From NCBI GenBank assembly GCA_964606405.1, contig CAZSGH010000012.1, forward strand, positions 1 to 64,000: a stretch of DNA of 64,000 nucleotides, written 5' to 3'. The notes under the pieces are model-generated. The model was given only the letters and a program-made list of their open reading frames with translations. It had not been told where the DNA came from and searched no databases. Shown one piece after another: positions 47,779 to 58,200 of this stretch. Every line of letters starts with the position of its first letter. The first letter of the stretch is position 1. The DNA is from GCA-002282575 sp964606405 (GTDB lineage Bacteria > Pseudomonadota > Gammaproteobacteria > Thiomicrospirales > Thiomicrospiraceae). A program made the translations under genes and the position numbers.

Positions 47779-47932
47779 TAGGTGACCTCTAAAAAACCAC
47801 AGGAAGGGGGTCTGGGGGAAGGGATACGCCAATAGTACATGTAACTGATTGATTTAACCCCTTCCACCAGAAATAAAACAACGCTGGGAACCCTAAAAAT
47901 TGAGCGACGCGAGGTTTTTATAGGTGCCCGAT
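47779..47932. repeat. MITE-like element, full-length copy B
   Basis: Ends GACCTCTAAAAAACC and GGTTTTTATAGGTGCCC, preceded by TA. Internal blocks GGGGGTCTGGGGGAAGGG, CATGTAACTGATTGATT, CCCCTTCCACC and CTAAAAATTG are in the same order as copy A reversed. Confidence 0.7.
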
Positions 47933-47947
47933 ACCATATAGCACGCA

Positions 47948-50900
47948 TCATCGGTCCGAAATATCTCGATAATGCTGAATCACTCGGGTAAGCTCAGCCA
48001 CATCTATCGGTTTACTGAGATAGTCATCCATACCAATGGCTAATAGTTTTTCTCGTTCGCCATCCAAGGCATTCGCTGTTAAGGCAACAATAGGAAACAC
48101 AAAGCCTGCGGCTCGAATTTGCTTCGTCGCCTCCATGCCATCTAAAAACGGCATTTGAATGTCCATCAGCACAAGATCATAGGACTTTTCGCTCACCATC
48201 CTAACGGCTTCTAAACCATTTTCGGCAAAGTCGGGAACAATATTCTGCTTCGCCAATAAGGCTTTAATCAACATCCTATTCGTTGCATTATCTTCTGCAA
48301 CCAAGACGCTCAAGTACACAGAAGACGCTTCGACAAGAGGCTTTGTCGCCTTGCTAGAGTCGGTGACAACCTCAGGCATACCGCAACAAGGAACAGTTAG
48401 TTGCATGAAAAACTCACTTCCCTTGCCTAACTCACTGCGTAGCGATAATTGGCTTCCCATCAACTGCGCTAATTTTGCACTAATCGACAAACCCAACCCT
48501 GTACCACCGTATTGACGTGCAGTAGAACCATCGGCTTGCGAAAAAGCTTCAAACACTTGCTTCTGCTTCTCTGGCGCAATACCAATACCTGTATCCTGCA
48601 CTGACACCAATAACGTCTGATGGGTTTCGGTCTGACTCAACAGGCTAATGGTCAACTTAACCTTACCGTGTTCTGGCGTAAATTTAATGGCATTACCAAC
48701 AAGGTTACCAATAATCTGCTTCATGCGTAACCAGTCGAGCATGAGACAAGTATGCAACGCCGAATCAAAAACTACCCGATAGTCGATCTGTTTATGTTGG
48801 GCGCTTGCTTCGTACAGCGAGGCAAACAATGGCAACTCTTGCTTAAGATTAACGGCATGAGGGTCAATTCGCATCGCCCCTTGGTTAATTTTCGAAAGGT
48901 CTAAAATATCATTAATAATACTCATCAAGGTCTGTGAAGAGTTTTTAATAATATCCAAATAACGTTGTTGCGTCTCATCGAGGGGCGTGTCGCCCAACAA
49001 CCCCAAAAAGCCCAATACACCATTGAGTGGCGTCCGAATCTCATGGCTCATCGATGCCAAAAACTGCTCTTGCTGTGTTTTCGCCATTAACGCGCTTTCT
49101 TTTGCCTGTTCAATTTCGGTAATTTCATGAAAGCTAGCAATAAGGTAATGATGCCTAAAAGGCATCGTGCGCACGCTGACTTCGTAAATTCGCACCTTGC
49201 CCCACTTATCGACGAGACTGGCCTTATGCAATTGCTCGGGATGCAGCAAAATAGGCTCGAACCAATGATGATCGTCGGTAGAGTGTTGCAAAAAGCCTTC
49301 TTTGATAGAAAACAACTCACAAATACACTGATGACGCGACTTAAAGTCTTCAATATCAATAAAGTCAAATAGCTTAAAAAAGTGCGCATTAAGACTATAA
49401 GGCTTTTCATTTTTCATAATCAGAACAATGTCTTCAGACAAGTCCATGACCGTTTGTGTAAACTGCTGCTGCTCGCGTAGCGAATCTTGCGTTTGAATGA
49501 GATCGGTAATATCTTCTCGAATACCAAGATATTCGACAACCTGTCCATGATGATCGACTTTCGGCACAATGAATGTCTTAACGTAATAAGCAGCACCGTC
49601 TTTTGTTTTGTTTTTAACGATGCCGTGCCAAATCTGACCTTGCGTAATGCTTGCCCACATCTCTTTAAAAATAGCAGGCGACATGTCTGGATGACGCACA
49701 ATACTATGCGGACGTCCGATTAATTCCGCTCGAGAATAACCACTAATCCGACAAAACAAGTCATTTGCGTAAGTAATGATACCCGCAGGATTCGCCCGAG
49801 AAACAATTAACACCTTATCAATCGCATCATTAAGACTTGTGTTTTCTTGCTCTCGCTCTGCCAAATCCAACAGAACCTTATCGGTTAAGGTCAGTAGCGC
49901 GTGTGTTGTTAAAGAAGCTGTAATCGGTGGACTAACAATCGGCAGGGGGGCTTCTTTTTTTAGGGTTTCGCGCAGGGCTAAGGTTGTGGTGGTGATGTTT
50001 AATAACTGACGCGCTTTACCTGTTGCATAAAACTCGCCATAGGTCAAAAATCCTGCAACAGGTGCAACCTGCGCCATAGCGGAAAACTCTGCTTCGATGC
50101 TTGCGCCTAAAAACATGCGCCTTGCCACACAGGAATAGGTAAAAATAACCTCTGGTGTATTGTCGAGCAGCTCGCTCACCAGCGTTTCTCTCCCTTTCGA
50201 CAACAACTGAGCACTGGCAATGCCAAACCGAACCTGTACCCCCTGAGGAATATCTCCTGCATAAAACAATGCGCCATGATCATCAACAGCAGTAATCATC
50301 GACCGCGCGACATAGACGCCTTGCTGCTCCAGAATCAGCGGAAACTCGGTTGCTGTACCGGGCAAATTGGCAACGACCTCTTCTCCCAAATAATCACGAT
50401 ACACATCAACAACGGGTCGATTGTCGATTTCGTACAATCTATTGCCTTCAGACTTGGTGATGGTCATTGACCGACCAATCGGGCGCCAACTGAGATTATT
50501 GTGTTGCCATAATTGTAAACAATCACTGTTAAGCGCAACCGCAACAGCAGCTCGCTCGATGATTCTATCTTGAATCATCACAAAGCATGTCTGAAAGCGC
50601 ATACCATCACCGCTCATCCCCCCAGCAATCGGAATCGCGCCATGACTAACGTGATCGATACCCTGTATGAGCGACTCACCATTCATGCTGACGCCGTCTG
50701 CAAAAGCAATCAGACAGCGTGTTGTGGGGACAATAATTGCCTGAGCAATCTCTACACCCGCAGCGAAGGCATCGGGCTGTATAGACACAACTGATGTTAA
50801 CTGAACAGAATCAAAATGGGTAACACTGAACAGAACCCCACCTTCTTTGAGCTGAGTATTATCAACCTCGCCTGCCGTACTAGCACCAATGACGACAGCT

Positions 50901-51085
50901 TTCGGTAGCATTTTTACCAATTGTGATAATAAAGACTGTAACACTTGACGCTCGATCACCGAGCTGAACACTTGCACAAGAACAGATGCGTGAACATGAT
51001 CTAAACTTAAGGTTTCAAGAAATTGCGTAAACTCACTGGCGACATCCTGATCTGTCGGACAGTAATAAAAGTTTGCGTGTTTCAT
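47948..51085 (-). CDS. FIST-domain hybrid histidine kinase
   Basis: A 1045-residue cytoplasmic kinase. FIST N (about 30-220) and FIST C (225-375) are predicted small-ligand sensors, perhaps amino acids. Then an Aer-type PAS (about 420-535, RHPDMSPAIFKEMW and WHGIVKNKTKDG), another PAS (540-660), HisKA with phospho-His in MSHEIRTPLNG, HATPase (N and G boxes NLVGNAIKF, GGTGLGLSI) and a REC domain with the Asp in DLVLMDIQMPF. There is no membrane helix. AAAGGA precedes ATG. The phosphorelay's next partner is not in the window. Confidence 0.93.
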   Translation of the reverse strand: MKHANFYYCPTDQDVASEFTQFLETLSLDHVHASVLVQVFSSVIERQVLQSLLSQLVKMLPKAVVIGASTAGEVDNTQLKEGGVLFSVTHFDSVQLTSVVSIQPDAFAAGVEIAQAIIVPTTRCLIAFADGVSMNGESLIQGIDHVSHGAIPIAGGMSGDGMRFQTCFVMIQDRIIERAAVAVALNSDCLQLWQHNNLSWRPIGRSMTITKSEGNRLYEIDNRPVVDVYRDYLGEEVVANLPGTATEFPLILEQQGVYVARSMITAVDDHGALFYAGDIPQGVQVRFGIASAQLLSKGRETLVSELLDNTPEVIFTYSCVARRMFLGASIEAEFSAMAQVAPVAGFLTYGEFYATGKARQLLNITTTTLALRETLKKEAPLPIVSPPITASLTTHALLTLTDKVLLDLAEREQENTSLNDAIDKVLIVSRANPAGIITYANDLFCRISGYSRAELIGRPHSIVRHPDMSPAIFKEMWASITQGQIWHGIVKNKTKDGAAYYVKTFIVPKVDHHGQVVEYLGIREDITDLIQTQDSLREQQQFTQTVMDLSEDIVLIMKNEKPYSLNAHFFKLFDFIDIEDFKSRHQCICELFSIKEGFLQHSTDDHHWFEPILLHPEQLHKASLVDKWGKVRIYEVSVRTMPFRHHYLIASFHEITEIEQAKESALMAKTQQEQFLASMSHEIRTPLNGVLGFLGLLGDTPLDETQQRYLDIIKNSSQTLMSIINDILDLSKINQGAMRIDPHAVNLKQELPLFASLYEASAQHKQIDYRVVFDSALHTCLMLDWLRMKQIIGNLVGNAIKFTPEHGKVKLTISLLSQTETHQTLLVSVQDTGIGIAPEKQKQVFEAFSQADGSTARQYGGTGLGLSISAKLAQLMGSQLSLRSELGKGSEFFMQLTVPCCGMPEVVTDSSKATKPLVEASSVYLSVLVAEDNATNRMLIKALLAKQNIVPDFAENGLEAVRMVSEKSYDLVLMDIQMPFLDGMEATKQIRAAGFVFPIVALTANALDGEREKLLAIGMDDYLSKPIDVAELTRVIQHYRDISDR

Positions 51086-51144
51086 GATGAATCCTTTGCA
51101 TAGGTAGCTCTCGCTACATCATAGTTTTTATTCCGTCAAAATGC

Positions 51145-51171
51145 AAAAGCCAGCGAAACTCGCTGGCTTTT
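51145..51171 (-). terminator. Terminator between receptor and FIST kinase
   Basis: Perfect 12-bp stem AAAAGCCAGCGA / TCGCTGGCTTTT. It ends the minus-strand SCO1-receptor unit upstream of the FIST kinase. Confidence 0.8.
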
Positions 51172-51185
51172 TTGCTCCTACTGAT

Positions 51186-51230
51186 TAGGGAACTTCTAAA
51201 AACCTCACTTCGTTTGTTTTTAGATTTCCC
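51186..51230. repeat. Short MITE-like copy D
   Basis: TAGGGAACTTCTAAAAACC at left and GTTTTTAGATTTCCC at right form a short folded element between the terminator and the receptor gene end. Confidence 0.55.
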
Positions 51231-51273
51231 CAGTTTGTTTTTTGACTGAAGGAAGGGAATGACGGACTTTCTC

Positions 51274-53283
51274 TTACCTTCTGGGCAAGCCCAAACGTTG
51301 ACCTGACGAAGAACCCGCCACTTTCAGACGTCCGATTGCTTCCACCAAGCGATCTGCTTGCGCTTGTAACTGCTCAGCCTGAGCCGTCGAATGAACAGCC
51401 TGCGTAACATTCTGTTGCAACCCATTGTCTAGCGCGCGAATCGCCTCACCTACAGTCGAAACACCGCTTGCCTGTAGTTGACTACTGGCTGCCATTTCGG
51501 TGACCAAAGCGCTCACCTGACCAATACTGGCATTAATTTGCGCTAACTCACGACCAGACTGTTCAACTTGCGTCGTGCCTTCTTCGATTTGCGTTACCGT
51601 TTTATCGATGAGCGATTTAATATCTTTAGCAGCATCGGCTGATTTACCTGCCAAAGCACGTACTTCTCCTGCAACGACGGCAAAACCACGACCTTGCTCG
51701 CCTGCACGAGCAGCTTCGACCGCGGCGTTAAGCGCCAGTAAGTTGGTTTGGAAGGCAATGCCATCAATTAAACCAACAATATCAGCAACCTTCTGACTCG
51801 ACTCGCGTACTGCTGCCATTGCCACAATCGCTGTTTGCATGGTTTGCTCGCCCTTAGCGGCTTGAGCTTGGGCTGTGGTCGTTAAGGTGTTGGCAGATAC
51901 CGCACGCGAAGCACTTTCTTTAACCGTCGTTGCTACCTGCTGCACCGATGCCGTTGTTTGCGCCATTTCGGCAGTTTGTGTCTGCATCTGATGAGAAACT
52001 TGTTGATTGGCATCGCTAATCGCATGGGTTAACAAGCGCATATCACCCGCGGCAGCCATCACTTCGCTGACTAAGGCCGCCAAGTTTTGCATCGATTGAT
52101 TTAAGTCGGTTTGTAAGCGCGCCAAATCGCCTTGGAAACTACCCATCATCGGCTGAGACAAGTCACCCTGAGCCATGCGACCTGCAGTTGCTTGAACCTG
52201 CGCAATACCCTGCTGCATGGCATCCAAACCAAGATTAACGTCTTGCTTAAGCTGTTGCCACTGACCGGGCAAGTCAGCCGTTAAACGTTGTCCAAAGCTA
52301 CCTTTTGCCAATAGTTGCATAATCTGACCTAAATCACCAACAACACCTTGCAGGCTACTCATGGTTGCATTGACTTGCGCTGGCAATTGTCCCGCAACAC
52401 CATCTGCCATCCGCACAGATAAATCACCTTGAGCCAAAGCACCCATCACTTGCGACAAGGACTGCATGGTTTGTGTCACGCTATCGGCCGAGGCATTAAC
52501 ACCTTGTTGCAAGGTTGCTAGATCGCCCGAAAAGTTACCACTTACCCGTTGGCTAAAATCACCCTTGGCAATGGCTTGCATCACACCAGCAATCTGAGCC
52601 GTGGCACCGTGCAATTGTGAAAGCATGGCGTTCAACGCATCATTAGCTTCATTTTTGTAATCATCTGGCACACGCGAACCATAGTTCCCTGTCGCAGAAA
52701 CCTGCGCAACGGTTGCCGCAGCGGCAATACTTTGCTCACGCTCTGCACGCATCAACAAGGCAAAATAAATCAGCGCAGCCGATTCAAACACCACAAAGAA
52801 AGCATGTAAAAAGGTAATACCCCAGCCACAACCATAATTGAAAATGGTAATCGGCATATCGCCCAAGGTGACAGCCTGCATTTGCAATGCGTTTAACAGC
52901 AGATGATGAACCGCAATCACACCTGCAGGGACAACGACTGTTAACCAATCACGGTAAATCAACATTAATGCTAAGGCTGCAAAAATATGGAAGTGCATTT
53001 CGATTCGACCCAACTGAGCCTGAATCAAAATAGCCGACATGAGCATAAATAATGCCCCCATCAACGCACCAAAGGCACGCTGACCGCGCAATACCACAAA
53101 GCCAAGCACGCCAACCACAGCAACCAACAAGGAGGCAATCACCGCAAAGGTTCCCGTGCCCATACCCCAAGGTGCCAAAAACATGGTAAACGGCAAGTGT
53201 GCCAATAAAATACCCAGCATTAAACGGTCGATTTTTAATCGATCCGCTTGATCTACCTGACGCATCGTCATATCGAGTGTCAT
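51274..53283 (-). CDS. Chemoreceptor with His-containing 6-TM sensor and poly-HAMP
   Basis: A 669-residue receptor with no periplasmic domain: about six membrane helices (20-178) with His at 29, 97, 99, 126, 127 and 160, including EMHFHIFAALA and AVHHLLLNALQ. Such paired His could bind haem or metal, but this is inference. Four tandem HAMP-like repeats follow (G-D-F/L-S-x-R cores), then the signalling hairpin QTNLLALNAAVEAARAGEQG. Its ATG overlaps the SCO1 stop (TAATG), so the two genes are tightly coupled. Confidence 0.9.
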   Translation of the reverse strand: MTLDMTMRQVDQADRLKIDRLMLGILLAHLPFTMFLAPWGMGTGTFAVIASLLVAVVGVLGFVVLRGQRAFGALMGALFMLMSAILIQAQLGRIEMHFHIFAALALMLIYRDWLTVVVPAGVIAVHHLLLNALQMQAVTLGDMPITIFNYGCGWGITFLHAFFVVFESAALIYFALLMRAEREQSIAAAATVAQVSATGNYGSRVPDDYKNEANDALNAMLSQLHGATAQIAGVMQAIAKGDFSQRVSGNFSGDLATLQQGVNASADSVTQTMQSLSQVMGALAQGDLSVRMADGVAGQLPAQVNATMSSLQGVVGDLGQIMQLLAKGSFGQRLTADLPGQWQQLKQDVNLGLDAMQQGIAQVQATAGRMAQGDLSQPMMGSFQGDLARLQTDLNQSMQNLAALVSEVMAAAGDMRLLTHAISDANQQVSHQMQTQTAEMAQTTASVQQVATTVKESASRAVSANTLTTTAQAQAAKGEQTMQTAIVAMAAVRESSQKVADIVGLIDGIAFQTNLLALNAAVEAARAGEQGRGFAVVAGEVRALAGKSADAAKDIKSLIDKTVTQIEEGTTQVEQSGRELAQINASIGQVSALVTEMAASSQLQASGVSTVGEAIRALDNGLQQNVTQAVHSTAQAEQLQAQADRLVEAIGRLKVAGSSSGQRLGLPRR

Positions 53284-53906
53284 TACTCTTCCCCTACTGT
53301 TACGATTAGTTTTTTAAAATCATCCATCATTTCATCTGCTCGCAGATGATCGCCCGTATACACAAGCTTAATATTGCCATCGGGCGCAATTAAAAAAATC
53401 TCGCCACTATGGTCAATTTTATAATCGGTGGCACGCCAATCTCCAGCGCGCATCGCGCGTGACTGGTAGGCATTGGCTAGCTGTTGCGCCTGTGCCATCG
53501 ACTGAGGCAACAAAGCATGTAGATGCGGCATCGCCAAGTTATCGATAGTCGCACGCAGTTCTTCTGGCTTATCTCTTTCTGGATCAAGCGTGACAAACAC
53601 GGTCGAAACAGGTTTATTGGCTAACTGCTGATTCAATAAAAAAAGCGTCACCATCTGTGCCTGACAATAACCATCGCAACGTAAATAACCAAAATATACA
53701 TACACATAACGCCCAGAGAACTGGCTCAATGCGACTTGCTCACCAGTTGCAGAGGTCAACTGAAAAGCAGGGGCTGGAATATCTAACCAGCGTCCATGAA
53801 AACCTTTGTCCATTAACCAGACTTGCAATAATGGTAACGACACGAGAAGCAGCCCCGCTAAGGCAAAGACAGGAATCCATGTCTTAGAATACTTTTGCTG
53901 AATCAA
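53283..53906 (-). CDS. SCO1/SenC-family protein
   Basis: A 207-residue membrane-anchored thioredoxin-fold protein. TM helix at about 11-32; redox/copper Cys in CDGYC (C77, C81) and His165 in YKIDHSGEIF. SCO proteins deliver copper to cytochrome oxidase or act as redox sensors. No oxidase genes are nearby. It starts with TTG behind GAGAG and is coupled to the chemoreceptor, hinting at a copper/redox signalling role. Confidence 0.87.
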   Translation of the reverse strand: MIQQKYSKTWIPVFALAGLLLVSLPLLQVWLMDKGFHGRWLDIPAPAFQLTSATGEQVALSQFSGRYVYVYFGYLRCDGYCQAQMVTLFLLNQQLANKPVSTVFVTLDPERDKPEELRATIDNLAMPHLHALLPQSMAQAQQLANAYQSRAMRAGDWRATDYKIDHSGEIFLIAPDGNIKLVYTGDHLRADEMMDDFKKLIVTVGEE

Positions 53907-54022
53907 GCAACACTCTCATCTGACCGTTAATACGTTTTATATTACGCCTAATAATTAAGAGCAACAAGATAAAAGCGAGAAAATAGTGGTTATTGAGAAC
54001 AAAAATAGACGCTTATCAATTA

Positions 54023-54135
54023 ATGCAACTTCTAATTACCCGTCATTCCCGCGAAAGCGGGAATCTTCTTATTGATTTCATGGATCCCCGCCTGCGCGGG
54101 GGATAACGAAAAGGTGGTTTTTAGAGGTACCCTAT
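54023..54135. repeat. REPIN nested in MITE-like ends, second case
   Basis: REPIN 54041-54108 (68 bp) lies between AACTTCTAATTACC at left and GGTTTTTAGAGGTACCC at right, with TATA after the right end. The 53907-54224 stretch holds this element and a terminator, no gene. Confidence 0.65.
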
Positions 54136-54160
54136 ATTACTGCCTTACCGACCACAAACA

Positions 54161-54187
54161 GTAAAGCCACCCGATGGGTGGCTTTAC
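54161..54187 (-). terminator. Hairpin after the lipoprotein gene
   Basis: Perfect stem GTAAAGCCACCC / GGGTGGCTTTAC with a GAT loop, 38 bp past the lipoprotein stop. Weak T-run. Confidence 0.6.
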
Positions 54188-54224
54188 GTCACGACAAGGT
54201 CAATAGACCATTATAAAATCGCTA

Positions 54225-55214
54225 TTAATTCGGAATGGTTGCGGTCAAATCAGCCCACATAACCGTGTAGGCAGTGTTTTCATAACTACCATTAGCATCG
54301 ATATCAGAACTCATCGTCAACTGACTGGTATTATCAATAACCGTTTTAAGATGCTGACTGTTCCATGCGATGGTGTGCTCACCCGCTGTCGGAGCACTCA
54401 TTGTACCAGCGGCAATCGTTCCACTAATCGGCGTCGCTGTTGCCAACACCAAATTAGCCGTTTTGCCACCATAGCTAAAGCTCATGCTGCCTGTCAAACG
54501 CATATCCCACGCATTAGTTGTTTCAGTAAACTGAGAAACATAACTGGTTTCCTGCGTGGTCACCCCTAAGTTATTGGAGCTGTCGGCAACATAATTATAC
54601 GAAAACTGACTGGTCGGACGACTGGTTAAATCCAATCCATTAAGCGTATCTGCTACCAATTGTTTTGTACCTTGAACCGTATAGGTAATGCCACTTTGCA
54701 CAACACTAAAGTTGCTGTAAACCAAGTTAAAAGTCGACACCGTCGTTACAACCGATGCCACTTCATAACGAACAGTACCATTAATGGTAAGACCATTGTT
54801 AACACAGTTCGTAAACACCAACTCGTGTTTTTCATTCGTAACATCCAGTGTGTTACTACTATTACTATCGGTGAAGGTGCGAATAACTGTGCCAGTTGTA
54901 CAGGTTGGCGTCGCATTATTCACAAAGTCCGCTGTAATGAGCTGCATCGCCTTAGGAGATGCCCAAATGGTTTTAGCAACACCACTCACACCATCCGTAT
55001 TAAACACGGTATGAATGGTACTAACCTGACCTTTAAGGGATGTATTAAAAAACTTACCGTAGGCAGCATCGTTAATATCTGTTGTACTTGAGGTAGAAGC
55101 AGTTAAATGCAGTGCCGTGTCTTGCTGAGCAAGACCAGAACCTCCGCTACTACATGCCGCTAAAAAAGCACTACTAACCAAAGCAAAAAGAGTATGTAAT
55201 TGTGTATTTTTCAT
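54225..55214 (-). CDS. Lipoprotein of unknown function
   Basis: About 329 residues. The N-terminus MKNTQLHTLFALVSSAFL then AACSSGGSG is a lipoprotein signal with the lipid-modified Cys. The mature part is Thr/Ser/Asn-rich beta structure, with a Cys pair (TPTCTTGT and VFTNCVNNG) that may form a disulfide. Its gene begins directly after the adhesin stop; ATG at 55229 is possible, but 55214 has GGAA upstream. It may be an outer-membrane partner or stabiliser of the adhesin; this is inference from position. Confidence 0.7.
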   Translation of the reverse strand: MKNTQLHTLFALVSSAFLAACSSGGSGLAQQDTALHLTASTSSTTDINDAAYGKFFNTSLKGQVSTIHTVFNTDGVSGVAKTIWASPKAMQLITADFVNNATPTCTTGTVIRTFTDSNSSNTLDVTNEKHELVFTNCVNNGLTINGTVRYEVASVVTTVSTFNLVYSNFSVVQSGITYTVQGTKQLVADTLNGLDLTSRPTSQFSYNYVADSSNNLGVTTQETSYVSQFTETTNAWDMRLTGSMSFSYGGKTANLVLATATPISGTIAAGTMSAPTAGEHTIAWNSQHLKTVIDNTSQLTMSSDIDANGSYENTAYTVMWADLTATIPN

Positions 55215-55229
55215 ATTGTTCATTTCCAT

Positions 55230-58200
55230 TTAGAAGAATAAAACGGCTGATTGCGCCACTTGGTTAAGCCACTGGTTATTACCAACTAAGGTCAAAGATT
55301 GATCTGCAAACTGAACAAACTCAACATTCAGCAGGGTATCTGTACCCTCTGCAGCGCTGCTAACCGTCCATTGTGTTTGAGAGACTTTGGTTAGGGTGTA
55401 ATCTGTTCGGTTACCTGCATAGACAGCGGTATCCATGCCAGTACCACCATCAAGTGTATCGTCGCCTGCACCACCGTAAATAAAGTCGTTACCTGCATCG
55501 CCGAAAATAAGGTCGTTGCCGCTTTGCGAACCAACCCAATCATTACCAGCGCCAGCGTGTAACTCGTCATCGCCCGCACCCAGTTGAATGTTCTGACGAC
55601 CTTCGCCCGTAAACACGACGTTTTCACCATCACCACCACGAATGGTCAGACCATCACCAACAATGCTGGCAAAGTCGATATTATCGAGGAACAAAATACT
55701 GCCAGTAGGCAACGCACTACCATCAACCACGAGTGCCTCGGTAGGTGCTTGTGTGCCGTTAACGGCATTTAATACATCGTTCGTGGTTCCCGAAACATGT
55801 ACAGAACCAGCGCTTGCACCACTGCTACTTGTTAAGGTCAACTTACTGACAACTAAAGTGTCCACTAAGTCCAGCGCATTCAAGAACGCCTGACCACCAG
55901 ATTCCATCGAACCTTTTTCGGTAGCAGAGGCAGTCGCATCAATTAAGGCAATCAAGTCTGCAATTGAGCTTTGTGTTGTCTGCGTTGCGCTAGGTGCAAG
56001 CGATCCAGATGTGACTAAACCAACACCAACAGGCAAGTTTGCTGTGGTTGCCCACGCTGTTTTGGTTGCTTCGCCCCAGAATAGCGGATAGTCGGAAGAT
56101 TGACCCGTGGTGACATTATCAATTGGGGCAATAACGACTTGAGTAACCGTTGTCGGATCTTGCCCAGACGACGCTTCACGGTTATCGGTATGTGTTGCTG
56201 CTGAAGCAACCATGCTATAAGTCGATGTCGTTGTATTGGCTCCATCGTTAACAGCAATAGCGATAGATGCAGAACCTGCTGCCGATGCAATAAAGGTTGC
56301 TTTGGCAATCAAAGCTTCCACTTCCGCTTTCGTACCCGTTAATTGAATACCAGTGGTATTAGCATCGGTATCGGTTAGACCATAAATAACACCGTTTGTT
56401 GGCGTTAAGGTAACGCTAAATGTCCGCGTCGAGTTCAGCTCATCCGTAATACTAAAGTCTGCTAGCTGCGTTAACGCACCTGCAACGACAGCCTGTGCTG
56501 GGCTTGGTAAGCCAGAAAGTGTATTCAGATTACCCGTTAAGTTAATGGCTACAATACTAGAAACGGTCGCACCAGAGGTGTCAGTTGCCGTCAAGACAAC
56601 AGACAAGGGAGATGCCGTTCCTAAGGGAGGATTACCACTTAACACACCTGTTTCAGGGTCAACACTTAACCAGCTCGGCAACGAACTACCTGTTGTCAAA
56701 ATTGCGCTATACGTTAGGCTGTTACCATCTGGATCACTAAATGACTCAGAAACATTAACGCTAATTCGACCGCTCTCATCTAACGTAGGTGTCTGTGTTG
56801 GAATTGTTGCAACCGTAGGCGCATCGTTAAGGTTTGACCCAAACGACAAGCTAATATCATCGCTAACGCTTGCACCACTAGCATCTGTTCCTGTAACACG
56901 AACATCTACCGTTGTATTTTCGGCACCTGCAGGTGGGTTGCCTGTGAAGGTGCGCGTCGTGGCATCAAACGATAACCATGACGGTAGCGGATTGCCATTG
57001 GTCAATGTCGCGCTGTAGCTTAATGTATCGCCATCGGCATCACCAAATACGGGCACAACCACGGGGGTCATCGCACCAGAACCAGATTTTGATGATGGGT
57101 CTGCTAACGGAGTCGGTACCGTCGGCGTATCGTTTAAGCCTGTACCAAACGACAAGCTAATATCATCACTAACACTTGCACCACTAGCATCTGTTCCTGT
57201 AACACGAACATCTACCGTTGTATTTTCGGCACNNNNNNNNNNNNNNNNNNNNNNNNNNNNNNNNNNNNNNNNNNNNNNNNNNNNNNNNNNNNNNNNNNNN
57301 NNNNNNNNNNNNNNNNNNNNNNNNNNNNNNNNCGTGGCATCAAACGATAACCATGACGGTAGCGGATTGCCATTGGTCAATGTCGCGGTGTAGCTTAATG
57401 TATCACCATCGGCATCACCAAATGCTGGCACTTCCACAGGAGTCATCGCACCATCGCCTGTTTTTGATGATGGATCTGCTAACGGAGTCGGTACTGTCGG
57501 CGTATCGTTTAGGCCTGAACCAAATACCAAGTCAATGTCTTGACTTGTTGTGCCACCATGACCATCGCTCACCGCAACACGGACAGTATAAGTTGTGTTT
57601 TCAGCTCCAGCAGGAGGGTTGCCAGTGAAGGTACGCGTCGTGGCATTAAACGACAACCAAGAAGGTAAGTTAGCCGCTTCTCCTGTTGCTGGCTCACCAT
57701 TCACCTTAACAACAGACGTGCTATAGGTTAAGGTGTCACCATCTCCATCACCAAATGCAGGGACAACAACAGGCCCCATGTCTCCTGCGCCTGTTTTAGC
57801 AGGGTCGATTGTTGGCGTGCCGCCGACATCCTCAAATGGTGTTGTAAATGTCGGTACGGTTGGCGTGTCGTTTAGGCTGCCAGAAAGCGTAATAGCGAAG
57901 TTATCGGATGTACTCAATGCTGAATTAGCATTATCAGTAGCTGTGACACGAACAATAACCGACTCAGCGCCTACAGGAGGATTGCCGCTAATAACACCTG
58001 TTGCACTATTAATAGAAAGCCAGCTTGGAAGTACTACCAAGTCCTCACCACTAACCAGTTGCGCACTATAAGTTAGCGTTGTATTCGCATCTTGATCGGT
58101 GAAGTGCGTTGAAGTATTAACACTAACAGAACCCGCTCCTGTTTGTGTTACATCATCAATAGGTGATACAAGTGTCGGCGCTTCATTCACATCATTGATG

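Noticed and set aside
55900..57700. Regular direct repeats that might be a CRISPR array
   Set aside because: The 306-bp units are in frame within the adhesin and encode 102-residue domains; there are no short repeats with unique spacers.
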